A stretch of DNA of 64,000 nucleotides from Ligula intestinalis. Its lineage: Eukaryota; Platyhelminthes; Cestoda; Diphyllobothriidea; Diphyllobothriidae. Positions 52,351 to 63,538 of this stretch are shown piece by piece. The notes beneath the pieces were generated by a model that was not told where the DNA came from, searched no databases, and saw nothing but the letters and a program-made list of their open reading frames with translations. How positions within the stretch are numbered: the first letter of the stretch is position 1; each line of letters begins with the position of its first letter. The stretch is taken from the NCBI GenBank assembly GCA_036362985.1, contig JAYGXS010000003.1:67407872-67471871 (forward strand), given 5' to 3'. The position numbers were made by a program, and so were the translations under genes.

Positions 52351-53133
52351 TCAGTAAGCAATAGCGCCCGTTTCTGCTATCAGTCACTAGTGCCCTTATT
52401 ATCAGTGGCTTCTCAGTGGTGCTGCATGAAGAGCCTTGGATTATCTGTAACTGCATTGGCGCATTGAAAGTTGGGAAAAATAGTCAACTGCATGAGATAC
52501 CGGAAGGGCCGACCACTTTATTCACCGACAACGGCAAAGCTGTCTTGTGAAAGTCTGTTAACTTGGATGGAAAGTGAACAGTGTCAAGTAAATTAAAGCC
52601 ATTTATAATTGCTTTACTGAACTAAATATAACCAACCTGACCAAAATAAGTTCTTGCTGGTCAGGTTACCGATGCCTATTGGCCAATAAGAGTATTAGAC
52701 AATTCCTATTGGCAGAAATTCGACCTTGGGCAGGCAGAATTTAGTTTAGGCGGCCCGACAAGACGCGGATATCTTTGGTCACATGTGCATCCACGAGAAC
52801 GGAATTCACGCCATGTCGAAACGTCGAACCCACCTCACACGTCCCAAAACGTTTACACCACAGGCGGCATCGATAGGGCAACCTACTCAAAAGGTTACTA
52901 CTAAACCGTCCTGCCGTTATTCCCATCATAAACTTAAATCATGCATAGCGATGGCGAGTCAACTGCCCGTCCTTCGCACCGAGACTGGCAGGTCGGAAGC
53001 AGGCGCAGTGACTTGCACATGAGTTCGATTATAGTGATAGTGGACTTGCGCTGCATCTGCCACACTCCCTCCTCTCCAACTGAATCCAGTGTTATGAAAG
53101 AGTGCTACTTGTACTTGATCCGACTAGCTCCTG
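52351..53133. other. No gene; one short hairpin
   Basis: AACCTGACCA (52633-52642) and TGGTCAGGTT (about 52656-52665) form a 10-bp perfect stem. No recognised gene. Confidence 0.45.
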
Positions 53134-53154
53134 TTGTTGGATAAATCGGCTTCA

Positions 53155-53418
53155 GGGATAGCGGCGGCCCATCGGCGGCTATCGGAAGCGAGCGATGTCA
53201 ACCCAGTGCTTGTTCCCATGTCGCAACCCGTAAACGATTACGAGACTCATGCATCCGAGGGCGGACTTGACAGTGTTGAACCATGTTTACAGCTGACCGC
53301 CATGTCGGTATCTCCAGTTTGCCCTACGAGAGGGTCTCACGATCAATCTGCAGAGGTTCGTCGATGGCTTGCGCAGGACATGGTTAAACTATTGCAATCG
53401 GCGATGTTGGATGTATGA
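53155..53418 (+). CDS. Candidate terminal coding exon, unknown
   Basis: After AAATCGGCTTCAG at 53154 the frame reads IAAAHRRLSEASDVNPV, then PMSQPVNDYETHASEGG, PTRGSHDQSAEVRRW and AQDMVKLLQSAMLDV before TGA at 53416-53418. Composition is protein-like and an acceptor-like AG precedes it. No family is recognised, no upstream exon is assigned, and it lies 50 bases from a LINE fragment on the other strand. It could instead be a retroelement ORF piece. Confidence 0.25.
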   Translation, partial: GIAAAHRRLSEASDVNPVLVPMSQPVNDYETHASEGGLDSVEPCLQLTAMSVSPVCPTRGSHDQSAEVRRWLAQDMVKLLQSAMLDV

Positions 53419-53470
53419 TTATAGAATGTTAACTTTGAAACACCTGCGATATAGCACAACATTGGAAATT

Positions 53471-54010
53471 TCACCCTGCCAGGACACTTAGGAGGCGTCG
53501 AAGACACCAACTTCGAGCGAAAGAATGTCTGTCTTTCTCACTGGCCATGTTTCGCAGGCGTATTCTAACACGGGTCGGATAGATGCTCTGTATACGTAAG
53601 GTGATGTCTGAGCAAGACCAGAGTGGCCTGGCTAGCAGCCTAAATATATTTTGAGCCTGCGCGATTCGGTTTCTGATTTCTTCTTTGGCCTGTCCGTTGG
53701 CTAGTATATTAGAGCCCAAGTAGCGGAAGCAGCTAACTTCTTTGATGGGTTGACTGCTGATAAACAGTGGTTGTGCCATGATGCGTAATCAGGAATTTCA
53801 TCTTACGCATATTAATCGTCAGACCAATCGTTGCAGCGAAGCTAGTGATTCGTTCTAGCGCTAGCTGTAGTGACTGAGGGGTATTACCAAGTACGACAAT
53901 GTCATCGGCATACTCCAGGTCAGGAACGCTAAATTCAGGGCTCATTTCACATCCACTATCAGGTAGAATTGGTCGATGCATCATCTAGTCGATCAAGAAG
54001 TTGAAGAGAA
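53471..54010 (-). pseudogene. LINE reverse transcriptase fragment
   Basis: The minus frame from 53984 has VPDLEYADDIVVLGNTPQSL with the catalytic YADD box at 53912-53901, then GLTINMRKMKFLI, as in RTE/CR1-type RTs. A frameshift near 53760 moves to a second frame with FRYLGSNILANGQAKEEIRN, NRIAQAQNIF and SCSDITLRIQSIY, the usual thumb-side continuation. The frame then degrades. Upstream (54010-53985) a further shift separates LFNFLID. No endonuclease or 3' domain is present. It is a dead internal fragment ending exactly where the 54012 duplication begins. Confidence 0.75.
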
Positions 54011-54011
54011 C

Positions 54012-54125
54012 TGGCGGTGCTTGCCGCATTAGAAAAGCAGGCTGCGGCAGGGGATGACTCAGTCCCACGACTAAAGTTGTTGTTGCATTTTTTTGACCAG
54101 ATCGCGGTTATGCACTCCACGAAGA
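54012..54125. repeat. 114-bp duplication, copy 1
   Basis: 97% identical (three differences) to 55224-55337. Contains TGGCGGTGCTTGCCGCATTA, GGCAGGGGATGACTCAGTCC and TTTTTTTGACCAGATCGCGG. The plus frame reads LAALEKQAAAGDDSV in both copies. Confidence 0.8.
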
Positions 54126-55223
54126 TACGAAAGGACGCAGGTGGCTGGCACGACGAAACCTTTTATCGCCAGAGCCGTCTTGCTGCCAGCCGATATAACT
54201 GGCTTAGGGAGGATAGAGTGCACCCGATAGCGCGCTAGTCAGCTATTACTAATAAACTGATTCAAGTCAGAAGTCATTCTGCTTCACCATCTATTTCGTC
54301 TTGGGCACAGAGAGAGGATCGTCGTCCAGGTCGGTGAAAATGGCATAAAATTGAGTAGACGGCATTTTTTTCGCGATCTGGAGTAGATAAGAGAAGTATG
54401 GCAAAAATACTACCAAATGACACTTTTATCTGCGGCTATGCACATCGATAGCGGACTGGGCTAAAAAGAGGCCACGCGTTTATGGCCCCTTGTAGGAGGG
54501 GGCGATCGTCACATTGCGTACAACAGGAGCATACCCTGCCCTGCCGCGATAGAGCTACGGAGGCAGGGCTGCCCATGCACTCACGGCAGTCGGCGAAAAG
54601 AACAGGCCAACCGGGTCATGTCCGCAGTCAAGCCACCCGCGCCGTGCGTCAAGCAAACGAGAGGACCGCCCGCATAGCGTAGGCAGTGGACGCAGGCAAG
54701 AAGGTTCCAGAATACTCAAGCGCACACCATACGCCACGAATGTTCCATAAAAACCAGAACCTTTAAACTACGCCGGAGTGGACAAGCTAAAAAAAAACCC
54801 TGCAAATTCCGTGGGTTTTTGGATAAAGCCGTTGTCAACAGAACCGCTCTCTTACCTTCCTTTGCCTACTAGTTGGGTCAGAACAGACTGGGCTAGGACA
54901 GATAGATTTGGTTCAAGGATAAAGAGTCTCTGGTAGCCAGTCGAGGACCCCGATGCTGGAAGAGCAGCAGCAATAGACGTTCACGCACTTCACTGACGGG
55001 CATTGAGTAGACAGGTAGGTCAAGGTCTGTGAACTCCCCTATCACACACCAAAGAGCCCTAATTGATCGAGAAATCCAGTTTGCCTCTTATTCTCTCGCA
55101 CCAATGGATCCTGACCGCACAATGTGCTGGGCTCCAAGGAACCCATAGCACTGACCGAACTATCTTTTGTTCTTTCGGGTGGAGAAGTGAGTAGGGCCCA
55201 GCCTGCCGATTCACACAGAGGCC
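54126..55223. other. No gene recognised
   Basis: Short frames only; the Arg/Ser/Gln-rich frame at 54482-54682 has no motif. Confidence 0.4.
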
Positions 55224-55337
55224 GTGGCGGTGCTTGCCGCATTAGAAAAGCAGGCTGCGGCAGGGGATGACTCAGTCCTGCGACTAAAGTTGTTGTTGTA
55301 TTTTTTTGACCAGATCGCGGTTATGCACTCCACGAAG
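55224..55337. repeat. 114-bp duplication, copy 2
   Basis: Second copy of 54012-54125. Flanks differ completely on both sides, so this is a mobile or transposed segment and not part of a longer tandem duplication. Confidence 0.8.
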
Positions 55338-57121
55338 AGCTCAGTTGAACTGCATGGCGACAGAATTTGCCAGCCAAAAAGAGGCACAGCTGGGCAACAG
55401 GAAGCAGAATCGGCACAAGTAGTTAAAGGTGGATTGTGATATTCTCCCGAGTTGGCCATTATACAAACACACGTCTAGGCGTAGATACGTGGACCTAGTG
55501 CCCGCAGGGAGAATTTATAACCGCAAGTGAGAGGAGAGCTGGGGGGGGGGGGAGGTAGAGATGGAAACTCAGGGCAGGAGAGCGCAACGGGGTCAGTGGC
55601 AGAATTAAAATCAAATCGACTAAATGGTGCAATTGAGCCACTGGAGTGCCTTTGCATAAATTAACCTGCACGGAGGTTGGTGCGTAAAGCAAGAAAGCCT
55701 CAGAAGCATCAAAAATCGCGAACAAAAAACGGCTGCGGATGGACAACAAGGAGACACAAAGGAACTAATTGCAGCCAAAGATAAATGGGCAAGAACCAAG
55801 AGGTAGACTGGCTGGGGATCATGGGTCGGCATGCCTGAAGATGCTTAATCCACAGGCGAAACACTGGTTGTCCTGGCGATCAGGCACCGACAAAGAAAAT
55901 CGGTCCCGGGTCCCCAATTGATGATACGGATATTTGAGTTGGCAAAAGTGAAACTGTCACAGAATGGTTTAGAACTCTGGGGGCTCCCAGACACACCAGT
56001 CGCCGGCAAAGTTTGGACGAAAAAGGAGAGGGGAAATTCAGTAAAAACGAACGTCTGATTCTGTGATTAGGCTGGGAGAGGAGAGGGGGAATCGTTCAAA
56101 CGATACTTCAACCATGTGGTGGCGGCATTCCCGACAATAAAACTTAGTAAGTCGATTCGAGGCTACATTACGGACATAAAAATACCATAATTCTCAAATA
56201 CGGGACCAGTGGTAAAGTTAAATTATTTTTCATTCAATTTAATGAATTAAATTTATTATTGATTTGAATCTATTTCCGATTATCGCGCGCTCATTCGTTG
56301 CTATATATTGGCTTACTATAATAATTTCATCGATAATTTCCTGCATTTATTTGTTATATTTCTTCGATTTTCTCTTCTGCTTCCCCGTTATGCCTCACCC
56401 ACGTAACCCCAGTCTCATGTTGGAGCATTCTGGGGTTCTGGGTTCCCGTTGTGTTACATATAATAAACGGAAACAGTAGTTTAAGTAGTGCACCTCATTT
56501 GCCCCTAGTTCCAACAGTTGTCCTACGCAAATGGCGGTTATAGGGGGTTTTTTATGGGTGGGGAATTAGGATAGACGCGAAATATACTTTAGTAACTGCT
56601 AAATGGAGTTCTATTTTATTGTTTTCAGAAATGTTGTTGATTCATATCTGTAGATTATCCTATTCTGTTTTATCTTTTAACGTATTGCGGAAAAACCCGA
56701 TCATCAAATTGCAGGGTTCTTGAAATTCCTGAAAAATAGAAATGTTGGTTAGGAGGTCGTCTAATTCAACTCACCTGAGGTCCAACTTACGGTTCTGTAG
56801 TTTTATTAGTATAGTTGGCAGCGCAAAGCGCCACACACACCTTAAATTTACATGCGGAACAACTTACTCCCAGCGACCGCAGGAAACAAATTCAATCAAA
56901 TTTTCTCACTTTACACATACTTGTACAAATTTCCTTCACCGCGTATCCTATTTCTCCACCCCAAACCCCTATCACCACCGCTCCCCTAGGCCAAAATACT
57001 GAGACTAGGAGCATACGAGATGCACTACTTAAAATACCTTTGCCTAATAAACTGTTAGCTAAAATTCCACGGATACAGTAGTGGCCATAATGACAATGAA
57101 AATTCGATTCCCATCTGGCAA
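55338..57121. other. No gene; G-run
   Basis: A 12-base G-run lies near 55541-55552. AT-rich sequence around 56220-56360. No supported coding sequence. Confidence 0.45.
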
Positions 57122-57454
57122 GTCAGAAGAAGGAAGAGCGTTCACTGGGATAGGTTTCTTGTGCGCCTGACATTTCGGGTAGTTGTCCCCTCTACTTATT
57201 TTCAGAGAATGAAACTCCGGCTCAGCGGCAGAGGGGGCCAACGGGACCGAGCAACAAGCGACAACAACATGCGAGCCACAGACACACAGCGGCTTAGCCG
57301 GAATTGGCAGAATATGCACACGGGAAAAGAGCGGCATGTAACGAAAACCATGAGTCGGAGTATTCATTCTCTGAGGATGGGTGGACAAGACAATTACCCG
57401 AAACGTCCGACACACAATAAACCTATCCCGGTGAACGCTCTTCCTTCTTCTGAC
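57122..57454. mobile_element. Hairpin element made of two opposed PLE tails (type 2)
   Basis: The left arm 57122-57212 and right arm 57363-57454 are inverted copies (about 85%). The right arm reads TTCATTCTCTGAGGATGGGT, ATTACCCGAAACGTCC, AAACCTATCCCGGTGAACG and CTCTTCCTTCTTCTGAC. The core of about 150 bases itself contains an imperfect inverted pair (TCCGGCTCAGCGGC, GCGGCTTAGCCGGA). No coding capacity. Confidence 0.75.
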
Positions 57455-57930
57455 AATATTCGCCCCCTAGAACATGAACTAACTTAAATCTACGACACGT
57501 TTAAGGAACACTGCATTAGCAAACACACAGAACGAACTTCGAAGTGTATCCGAGCGTTGACAGGTATTCAGAACACGACCCTGAAAACACGCATGATCCA
57601 CCAATCAGCTAGTCTCTGTGATCCTCTTTGACTTAAACAGGTGCTGCGCACGCCTGACAGCTGCCAAATGAAGGGATTCTTACTCGTAAAAGTGGGAGAT
57701 GACTGGGGCATGGTCACTTGGGGATAAACTGTGAGAAAACATTCATCGATTAACGTTCACCTATCGCTAACGCAACTCTCTTATTACGCTCTGCCTTGAG
57801 TTTCATTTCGGGGCCTTAACAGCAACCGCACAGAGGCTGGTGGTTCAGAATGGGTGGTCGGTGAACGTTCATTAAAGATTGACAATATCGCTCGACATAG
57901 ACTGGCAAGACAAGGAGCTCGTATATCGAT

Positions 57931-58070
57931 TGTAGGACCGTTAGACTCTGATCAAAGAGGTCGCGTGTCGAGCCTCGCGTGGTGCACCACTTGGGGTTGG
58001 GTAGGACCAGCTGAAAACGGCTTATAAGCCACAAATGGCCCATCCAGTCTTCGTTGTCGTTGCCGACGAT
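57931..58070 (+). repeat. tRNA-derived SINE
   Basis: GACCGTTAGACTCTGATC, AGAGGTCGCGTGTCGAGCCTC (B-box region), GTGGTGCACCACTTGGGG, GGCTTATAAGCCACAAATGG and CCATCCAGTCTTCG: the SINE body in order. Confidence 0.65.
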
Positions 58071-58237
58071 ACTGTCCGTGATAAAACACTCCACACACTC
58101 CTGACTCGAGTAAACTGGCAGGAGGATCCACTTCTGATCGAAGAAGCGATTTTGGCAATACATGGAATAGCAATGAGAGTCAAATCGCGCTAACCTAGAC
58201 CATTTTCTATGACCCACTACCATAACACAGACCGCGC

Positions 58238-59045
58238 GTGGGCGACTAAAACAGTGGCCGACGCTTGCGGACTGGTGGGGAAGACAATTGGTGGTGGATG
58301 GCTAGAATAAACTCGAGGGAAAATCGCACAGCGTGATGCATGGGAAAGGCGGGGGTGGAGGGCAGGTCTGCGCCGGCAGTGAAAACAGCTAGTTGGGGTG
58401 GCAGACGTGTTAGCAGTGCAACACTATCCACAGGTAGAGAGAGGCGACTGGTGCGACCAACACTCAACACGCGTACCAACAGCAAACATCGCTAGGTAGG
58501 CTCCCGCTCGGGAGCACCATAATGCCACATTAAGAAGGAGCCATTCAGCCTGACTCTCAGCCCGCAGACAGTCACGCCACACACTAGACTGACTGCGATG
58601 TCCAAGTTATCCCGTCAGTTGGCAACCCTCCAAGCCACGGCTTTTGGCGCACTGCGATAGCTTCCAGAGCATCCAATTGTTTTTAGTGAGGAAAGAACTG
58701 CAGTGAGGGTCCACCTCACTCTCTCCCCCACTGCCAGCAAAAGGCCACCGCCTAGCTTTCGGCCGCCTGAGGTGGGATGAGCGCACTGCCAAAAAGGAAA
58801 ACCTGTCATCAAAACCGCGTGGGCGACAACCACAGCGGCCGAAGTTTGCCGTTTGGCGGGAAAACAATTGGTGCTGGATGGCTAGAATAAAGTCGAGGGT
58901 AAAACGCGCAGTGCGATCCAAGGGAAAGGAAAGCCACTGCCGTCGTGGGAAGGCGGGGGTGGAGGGCAGGCGGGAGTCGGCAGCGAAAACAACTAGTTGC
59001 GGAGGTGGCGGCGGCTGGCGTGTTAGCAGTGCAATAATATCTAAA
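58238..59045 (+). repeat. R5 direct repeat enclosing R4
   Basis: 58238-58450 and 58828-59045 share GTGGGCGAC, ACAATTGGTGGTGGATGGCT-type, GGCGGGGGTGGAGGGCAGG, GAAAACA-CTAGTTG-GG and GTGTTAGCAGTGCAA. The segment between them (about 58430-58810) is the minus-strand counterpart of R4 at 41490-42060. A GA-rich simple tract follows at 59045-59070. Confidence 0.65.
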
Positions 59046-59070
59046 CAGAGAGAGAGGGAGAGAGAAAGAG

Positions 59071-60277
59071 TGCAAAGCAACGTACATGCAAAAGCCGAAA
59101 CCTTGCGATTTCCACGTGCGGCAGCGGCTGTGTCAAATTGAAGCAGGATAAATTAATCAAGGTACAGAGACATCAAACGCTGGGGAGAAACACCGCAATC
59201 GGGATGAACACATTAACGCAATAAGTAGTACCGAACGGCTACTGGACAGAAAAGGTAGTTGAGTGGGGAAAAAAGCAACAGCATATTACAAGTACTTATG
59301 ACGGCTGCAAGGATGGACCCTCTTTCTACTTCACAGTACAGAGAACTACAGTAGGAACTCAAGTCCAATGATAACAGGAGCAGACGTAACAGGGGGGGAG
59401 GTAAAACAGAGAAACTGCAACGCTTAAAGACATTATCCAAAGAAAAGATACTGTCATCTCTTTGGGTATGGAATTGTGCCAGACCAGGTACGCAAAAAAC
59501 AGTAGTAAATGAGGTAAAAAAGGGCTAGCACAACGGCTCTGGGTCGAGAAATACAAGAGTCGTGGTGTAGATGGCTTTGCTGCAGGCTAATGTGGTAACA
59601 CCCAAGCTGCAATCAGGAAGAAACGAAGCAGACAAACCCTACTCTGTGTGTGAGTAAGATCTATGGCCAGCACTGATACGGCGCACAGCTTGAATGCGGT
59701 CGTAAACCCGAAAAGCAAAAGTTAATTCGGGGGCACCTAAACGGAATCTAAACCTCAGTCTCCCGATGGGCAAGCCAACCGTTAGAAATTCCTCCTACCT
59801 CCCGCTAATACACATAGAAAACAGTAGCATTTTTGTGCATTTTCACCTGCCATGACAGCCATTGCGGTATTTCTGAAGCAAGAGCAGGGGGGACTTTAGC
59901 CTTGTACAAAAAATCTAGGAGGCAGGCCAAGCGAACTACTGTGACTGTCACGTTTGCCACCACAAACAATAGGAAGTCGATAGTAAAAATTTTTAAGCAG
60001 TCAATTAAACAGTTGCAATTCGAGTCAATTATCATATCACTGATCTTCTAGTAGGTTCCAAGGAATGAAATTCATGCTTTTGCAGCCTCCCTGCCAAGTC
60101 TGGGTCTGCCGGCATCATGCACCAAGAGGCCGGACTAGTGAATCAAGACTTCGATCTATCAGAGCGGAGACTTCGCGCTACCAGAGGTAAGGGTAGCGAA
60201 GGCGTAAAGAAGTATGTAGTTGGAGAGAATAGACATGAAATGACTGGCGAACTCAGCCCATTTCCAAGCCCAGGCTA
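59071..60277. other. No gene recognised
   Basis: A 26-base segment at 59847-59872 is flanked on the minus strand by a pyrimidine tract plus CAG and by GTGAAA. It could be a microexon but nothing else supports that. Confidence 0.35.
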
Positions 60278-61119
60278 CAGTAAGGCTCAGAATTCGTGCA
60301 ACATGCCGACATTCGCGAAAGACTGACACTCTCTTGCTAATCGGCACCGAGTACGGTTGTCATCCTGATTCTCGCGTAGTCTATTCTGCAGTCATTTCAG
60401 TCACGATAGGATGCCGGCTTTTTAACGAGCTTTTTCTGACCGCTAAAAAACGTACGTACTATAAAAATGGCTATTTAAGTAGTATGCATTTTTTTATCAT
60501 TGATGTTGATTGCCTCTATAAATTCAAATATATTTTATGAAAAACATACACGAAATAATTCGTTCTTGGACTCTTTTGGTAGAAAATTACACCTTTAAAT
60601 TTTATAGTTAGAGAAAGGATATCTTTCGGTTTTAAAAAAGTTTCTAAATTGCCGAAAAATTTTGAAACCTACCGACTGCTATACTTGAATTCAAAGATTA
60701 CAAACCGTGCGCCGTTTAAGGAAGAAGTTATATAGTTCTGATAAAATGTTGCAATGCATTTGGATCATGCTGCATACATTATAGTCAGCATTATTAAATT
60801 GACAGATACGATGTATTATGAATGAACACCTCACAATCGTAAAAATATCATAATTAGAAATTTTCTAAAACCGAACAATACTCTTACTTGAAATATAAAA
60901 TTTAAAGGCGTTATTTGCTACAAAACTGGTCCAAGAAAGAATGCTTTCGCGTATGTTTTCCATAAAATATATTTAAATTTATAAAGACAGTCAGCATCAA
61001 TGACAGAAATAGTCATACTACACGATAATCTGTATAACAACCTTACACAACGCCGATTAGCAAGATAGTATGAATGTTTCGCCAACGTCGGTATGTTGCA
61101 CGAATTCTGAGCCATACTG
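60278..61119. mobile_element. Tc1/mariner-like fold-back element, 842 bp
   Basis: Ends are CAGTAAGGCTCAGAATTCGT on the left and the complement of CAGTATGGCTCAGAATTCGT on the right. The inverted arms are long: about 60278-60650 and 60850-61119, with about 75 extra bases in the left arm. They share GATTGCCTCTATAAATT-type, AAATATATTTTATG and GGTTTTA--AA-TTTCTAA sequences. The left flank is TA; the right flank is TT, so the target duplication is imperfect. No transposase frame is present. Confidence 0.75.
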
Positions 61120-61162
61120 TTGATTATAAATTAAGGTATTGTTTACCGACAAACACAGAGCA

Positions 61163-61318
61163 CGCCACTAAGGCCTTTTCTGCCTCATTGGGCGTCATCA
61201 GGTGGTGGTAGCCCAACTCCAGTGTAGCAATGGAAATTGCCGCCACACCCGAGTTTCGAATTCGCGTCTTTCCGGTCACAGGCGAACGCTCTAACCCTTG
61301 AGCCACGGATCCGCCGTG
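61163..61318 (-). repeat. tRNA-derived SINE
   Basis: The minus strand shows GTGGCTCAAGGGTTAGAGCG (A-box region), GCGAATTCGAAACTCG (B-box region), GGAGTTGGGCTACCACCACC, TGATGACGCCCAATGAGGCA and GAAAAGGCCTTAG. It is a diverged member of the family at 35707. Confidence 0.65.
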
Positions 61319-61569
61319 TTGTCGATCTCTGATCGGGACTATATAGTAGTGAGCAACTGTACACCGATCTGCTTCAGGATGTACCCATGCTGGCTGATGC
61401 CTTGTTTGCGAGCTAATTGGAACCTCAATTTGTAGGCGAAATATTTATGTTACTCGCTAACTTTCAGTAACATATTATAACCTCTACTGACAGAGGAGAA
61501 TCGTGAGATGATGATAGAAGGGTGGCCAAGGGAGGAGGCAAGACAAAACCTTACAAAAGTCTGACTTAC

Positions 61570-61892
61570 AGGAAGGATTTCCGCCCAAGGGGTCATCAAG
61601 TTGAGAGGGCAGGAGACCTGCCGGTGTCCGAGCGGGATAGTTTCCTACCACGGAGCGCTGGCCCGTCGACTGCATGGTCCCGTACTCTGACCCTAGGCTG
61701 CCGTTGTAGTCGCTAGCGCGCATTCCGGACGGCAGACTCATACGACTGCTAGCTGGCAGGGTTCTCAGAGGATCGAAGACTGGGTAGGAGGTCTCTAGGG
61801 TGCTGGCATCGAAATCGGCATCAACCAGGGCTGCACGTACCTTGTCCACGCAGAAGAGCAGCTCCTCGGGAATGGCCAGTTCCGTGGGATAG
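61570..61892 (-). CDS. Candidate internal coding exon of a minus-strand host gene
   Basis: The minus strand reads CCACTTCTAG, then an exon of 323 bases, then GTAAGTCAG, a near-perfect donor at 61569-61561. One base completes a codon, 107 codons follow and one base is left over. The peptide begins YPTELAIPEELLFCVDKVRA, continues DADFDASTLETSYPVFDP and becomes Ser/Gly/Pro-rich (SRMSLPSGMRASDYNGS), suggesting a structured part followed by a flexible linker. An ATG 17 bases upstream (61909-61907) with an in-frame stop before it is an alternative start. The family is not recognised. The exon is phase-compatible with 62698-62786. Confidence 0.55.
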
Positions 61893-62232
61893 CTAGAAGT
61901 GGTATACATAGGGGATCAGACCCAGTTCGAAAAGAAAATGGAGGAAAGATGGAAATTGAGGCCTATAAACAGGACGAATTACATGTAAGTAAAACTGGAC
62001 ACCATGTTCGCTACATTACAGGCGGAGTAAGTCTGACCTTTCCGTCTCCTCAGACATTACCCTGCTAACCTTGAGTAAAGTGTTGGGAATGAAGCTCTAT
62101 AGATTCCGCCCGAAAGCTGATTCAAATAATTGGGTCAACATTTATGAGCTTCTGTGGCACAACCACGTAATATACATCAACGGTCAAGATGCAGCAAGTA
62201 ATACAAGGGAACATGCGAGTCCCGGGAAGTAA

Positions 62233-62440
62233 GTGAGAAGAAGTGATAGCTGGGACAAGACTTTCGACATTCATCGCGGATCTTTTAGCATTAGACATTA
62301 TCAGAAACAGAAGCAGAAATGGATGAGGGGGGAGCGTACGGGTAAGGGCGGAGTCAACAAGTACTGCTACTGTTCTTGATAGTATCTCTGATGAGGGATC
62401 CGCGATGGATTTAAAAACGTCAGGCGAAATACATTTTTGG
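62233..62440. mobile_element. Hairpin element made of two opposed PLE tails (type 3)
   Basis: Left arm 62233-62292 (GAGAAGAAGTGATAGCTGGG, TCATCGCGGATCTTTTAGC) and right arm 62386-62440 (CTCTGATGAGGGATCCGCGA, AAAACGTCAGGCGAAATAC) are opposed PLE-A-type tails around a ~95-bp core. The GAAAC core is AAAAC here. Confidence 0.6.
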
Positions 62441-62697
62441 GCTGTTGGGAGGTACCTGTGAGGAGTCGCCTAACGGGCAGATAAAATGCAGCAAGCAGCC
62501 GCGCTCACAACAGGCTATCGATCGGCCTACATGAGGCAAACGCATACTGGCCGTCAATAAAAATCAATAATTTAACATTCAAGCTACAGTCCGCCGTCAA
62601 GTCACCAGCCAATCATGCCGCTAGCTAAGCCAGGACAGAAGCTGATTGGCTCGATGTATTTAGCTTACACTCATTTGTTGATCTAAATATGTCGTAC

Positions 62698-62786
62698 CTT
62701 TTACACTCAAAGACTTCTGCTTTTGCCCTCTTCTTGTCGTGCTCTTCCTTGGGGGGTTCAAGCAAGAGGTAATTACGCGGAGACAT
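62698..62786 (-). CDS. Candidate first coding exon of the minus-strand host gene
   Basis: ATG at 62786-62784 in the context GCCGAGATGT opens 29 codons plus two bases: MSPRNYLLLEPPKEEHDKKR, then a short stretch ending FECK. It ends AAAAG before GTACGA (62697 downwards). The two leftover bases (AG) plus the first base of the exon at 61892 make a Ser codon and keep the frame. An upstream in-frame TAG lies in the presumed 5' region. The exon could also extend upstream by splicing at CCGAG. The product is highly charged and not recognised. Confidence 0.45.
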
Positions 62787-62989
62787 CTCGGCATTGGCGA
62801 CCGTTACAACAGTAACTGTCTACCCTAATACTAATCTGACAGATATCGCAAGTTGGCAGAGCCTCGGAGTTAGTGTAAATGTGGATTTTTCACTGAGAAA
62901 CATTCCAAGGTACATGAGTACGCCGAGAACGCGGTTGGCACTTCAACGGACTATTCGCCTCATCAAAGGCCTGCAGTAGATGTAATAGC

Positions 62990-63538
62990 TCACCGAAATA
63001 CTGAAATATATTTTCTTTTAGAAGAGATCCCTTAAGTATGACTGCAATATTTACTGTTGTATAGCCTTATCCCAAGATGTGTTAGTCACAACAGGACTTC
63101 GTTGCGGCTGCCTGCAACAAATGCCAATGTCAGTAGTCTGCATTTTTTCCCTAGAATTTCGATGCCCCTATAAATTCCATCATACCTCAGCGAGCACATG
63201 CACAAAAACATTCCTTCTTGTGCACATTCGCTATCGAATTGCAACTTCCTCCAATTTTACACTTGGACAAGGGATTGCTTTGAATTTTAACAAAGTTTCT
63301 AACTACGAAAGGTCCATCTATGAAACATCGAACCTACGAACTTGTTAATGTTGTTGATAATGTGCGCAACATGGCCCACATCCATTGCCAGTTTTTCTAA
63401 GTACTATGTAACTTATTTTTCATAGCCTGCAGAAATGCGCCGTTTGGAAACCCTGGGTGCAAGTCTAACACAACAGGTCGGTTTCAAAATTATTCGGCAA
63501 TTGGCTAAATAGTTTCAAGGCCGCAACATACAATTTCA
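62990..63538. other. Presumed intron or intergenic, no feature seen
   Basis: AT-rich sequence between candidate exons. The 89-codon plus frame at 63079-63348 has no motif. Confidence 0.35.

Noticed and set aside
58607..59080. 157-codon minus-strand open frame
   Set aside because: It spans repeats R4 and R5 and a GA-rich tract; the apparent Leu/Ser-rich start is translated simple sequence.
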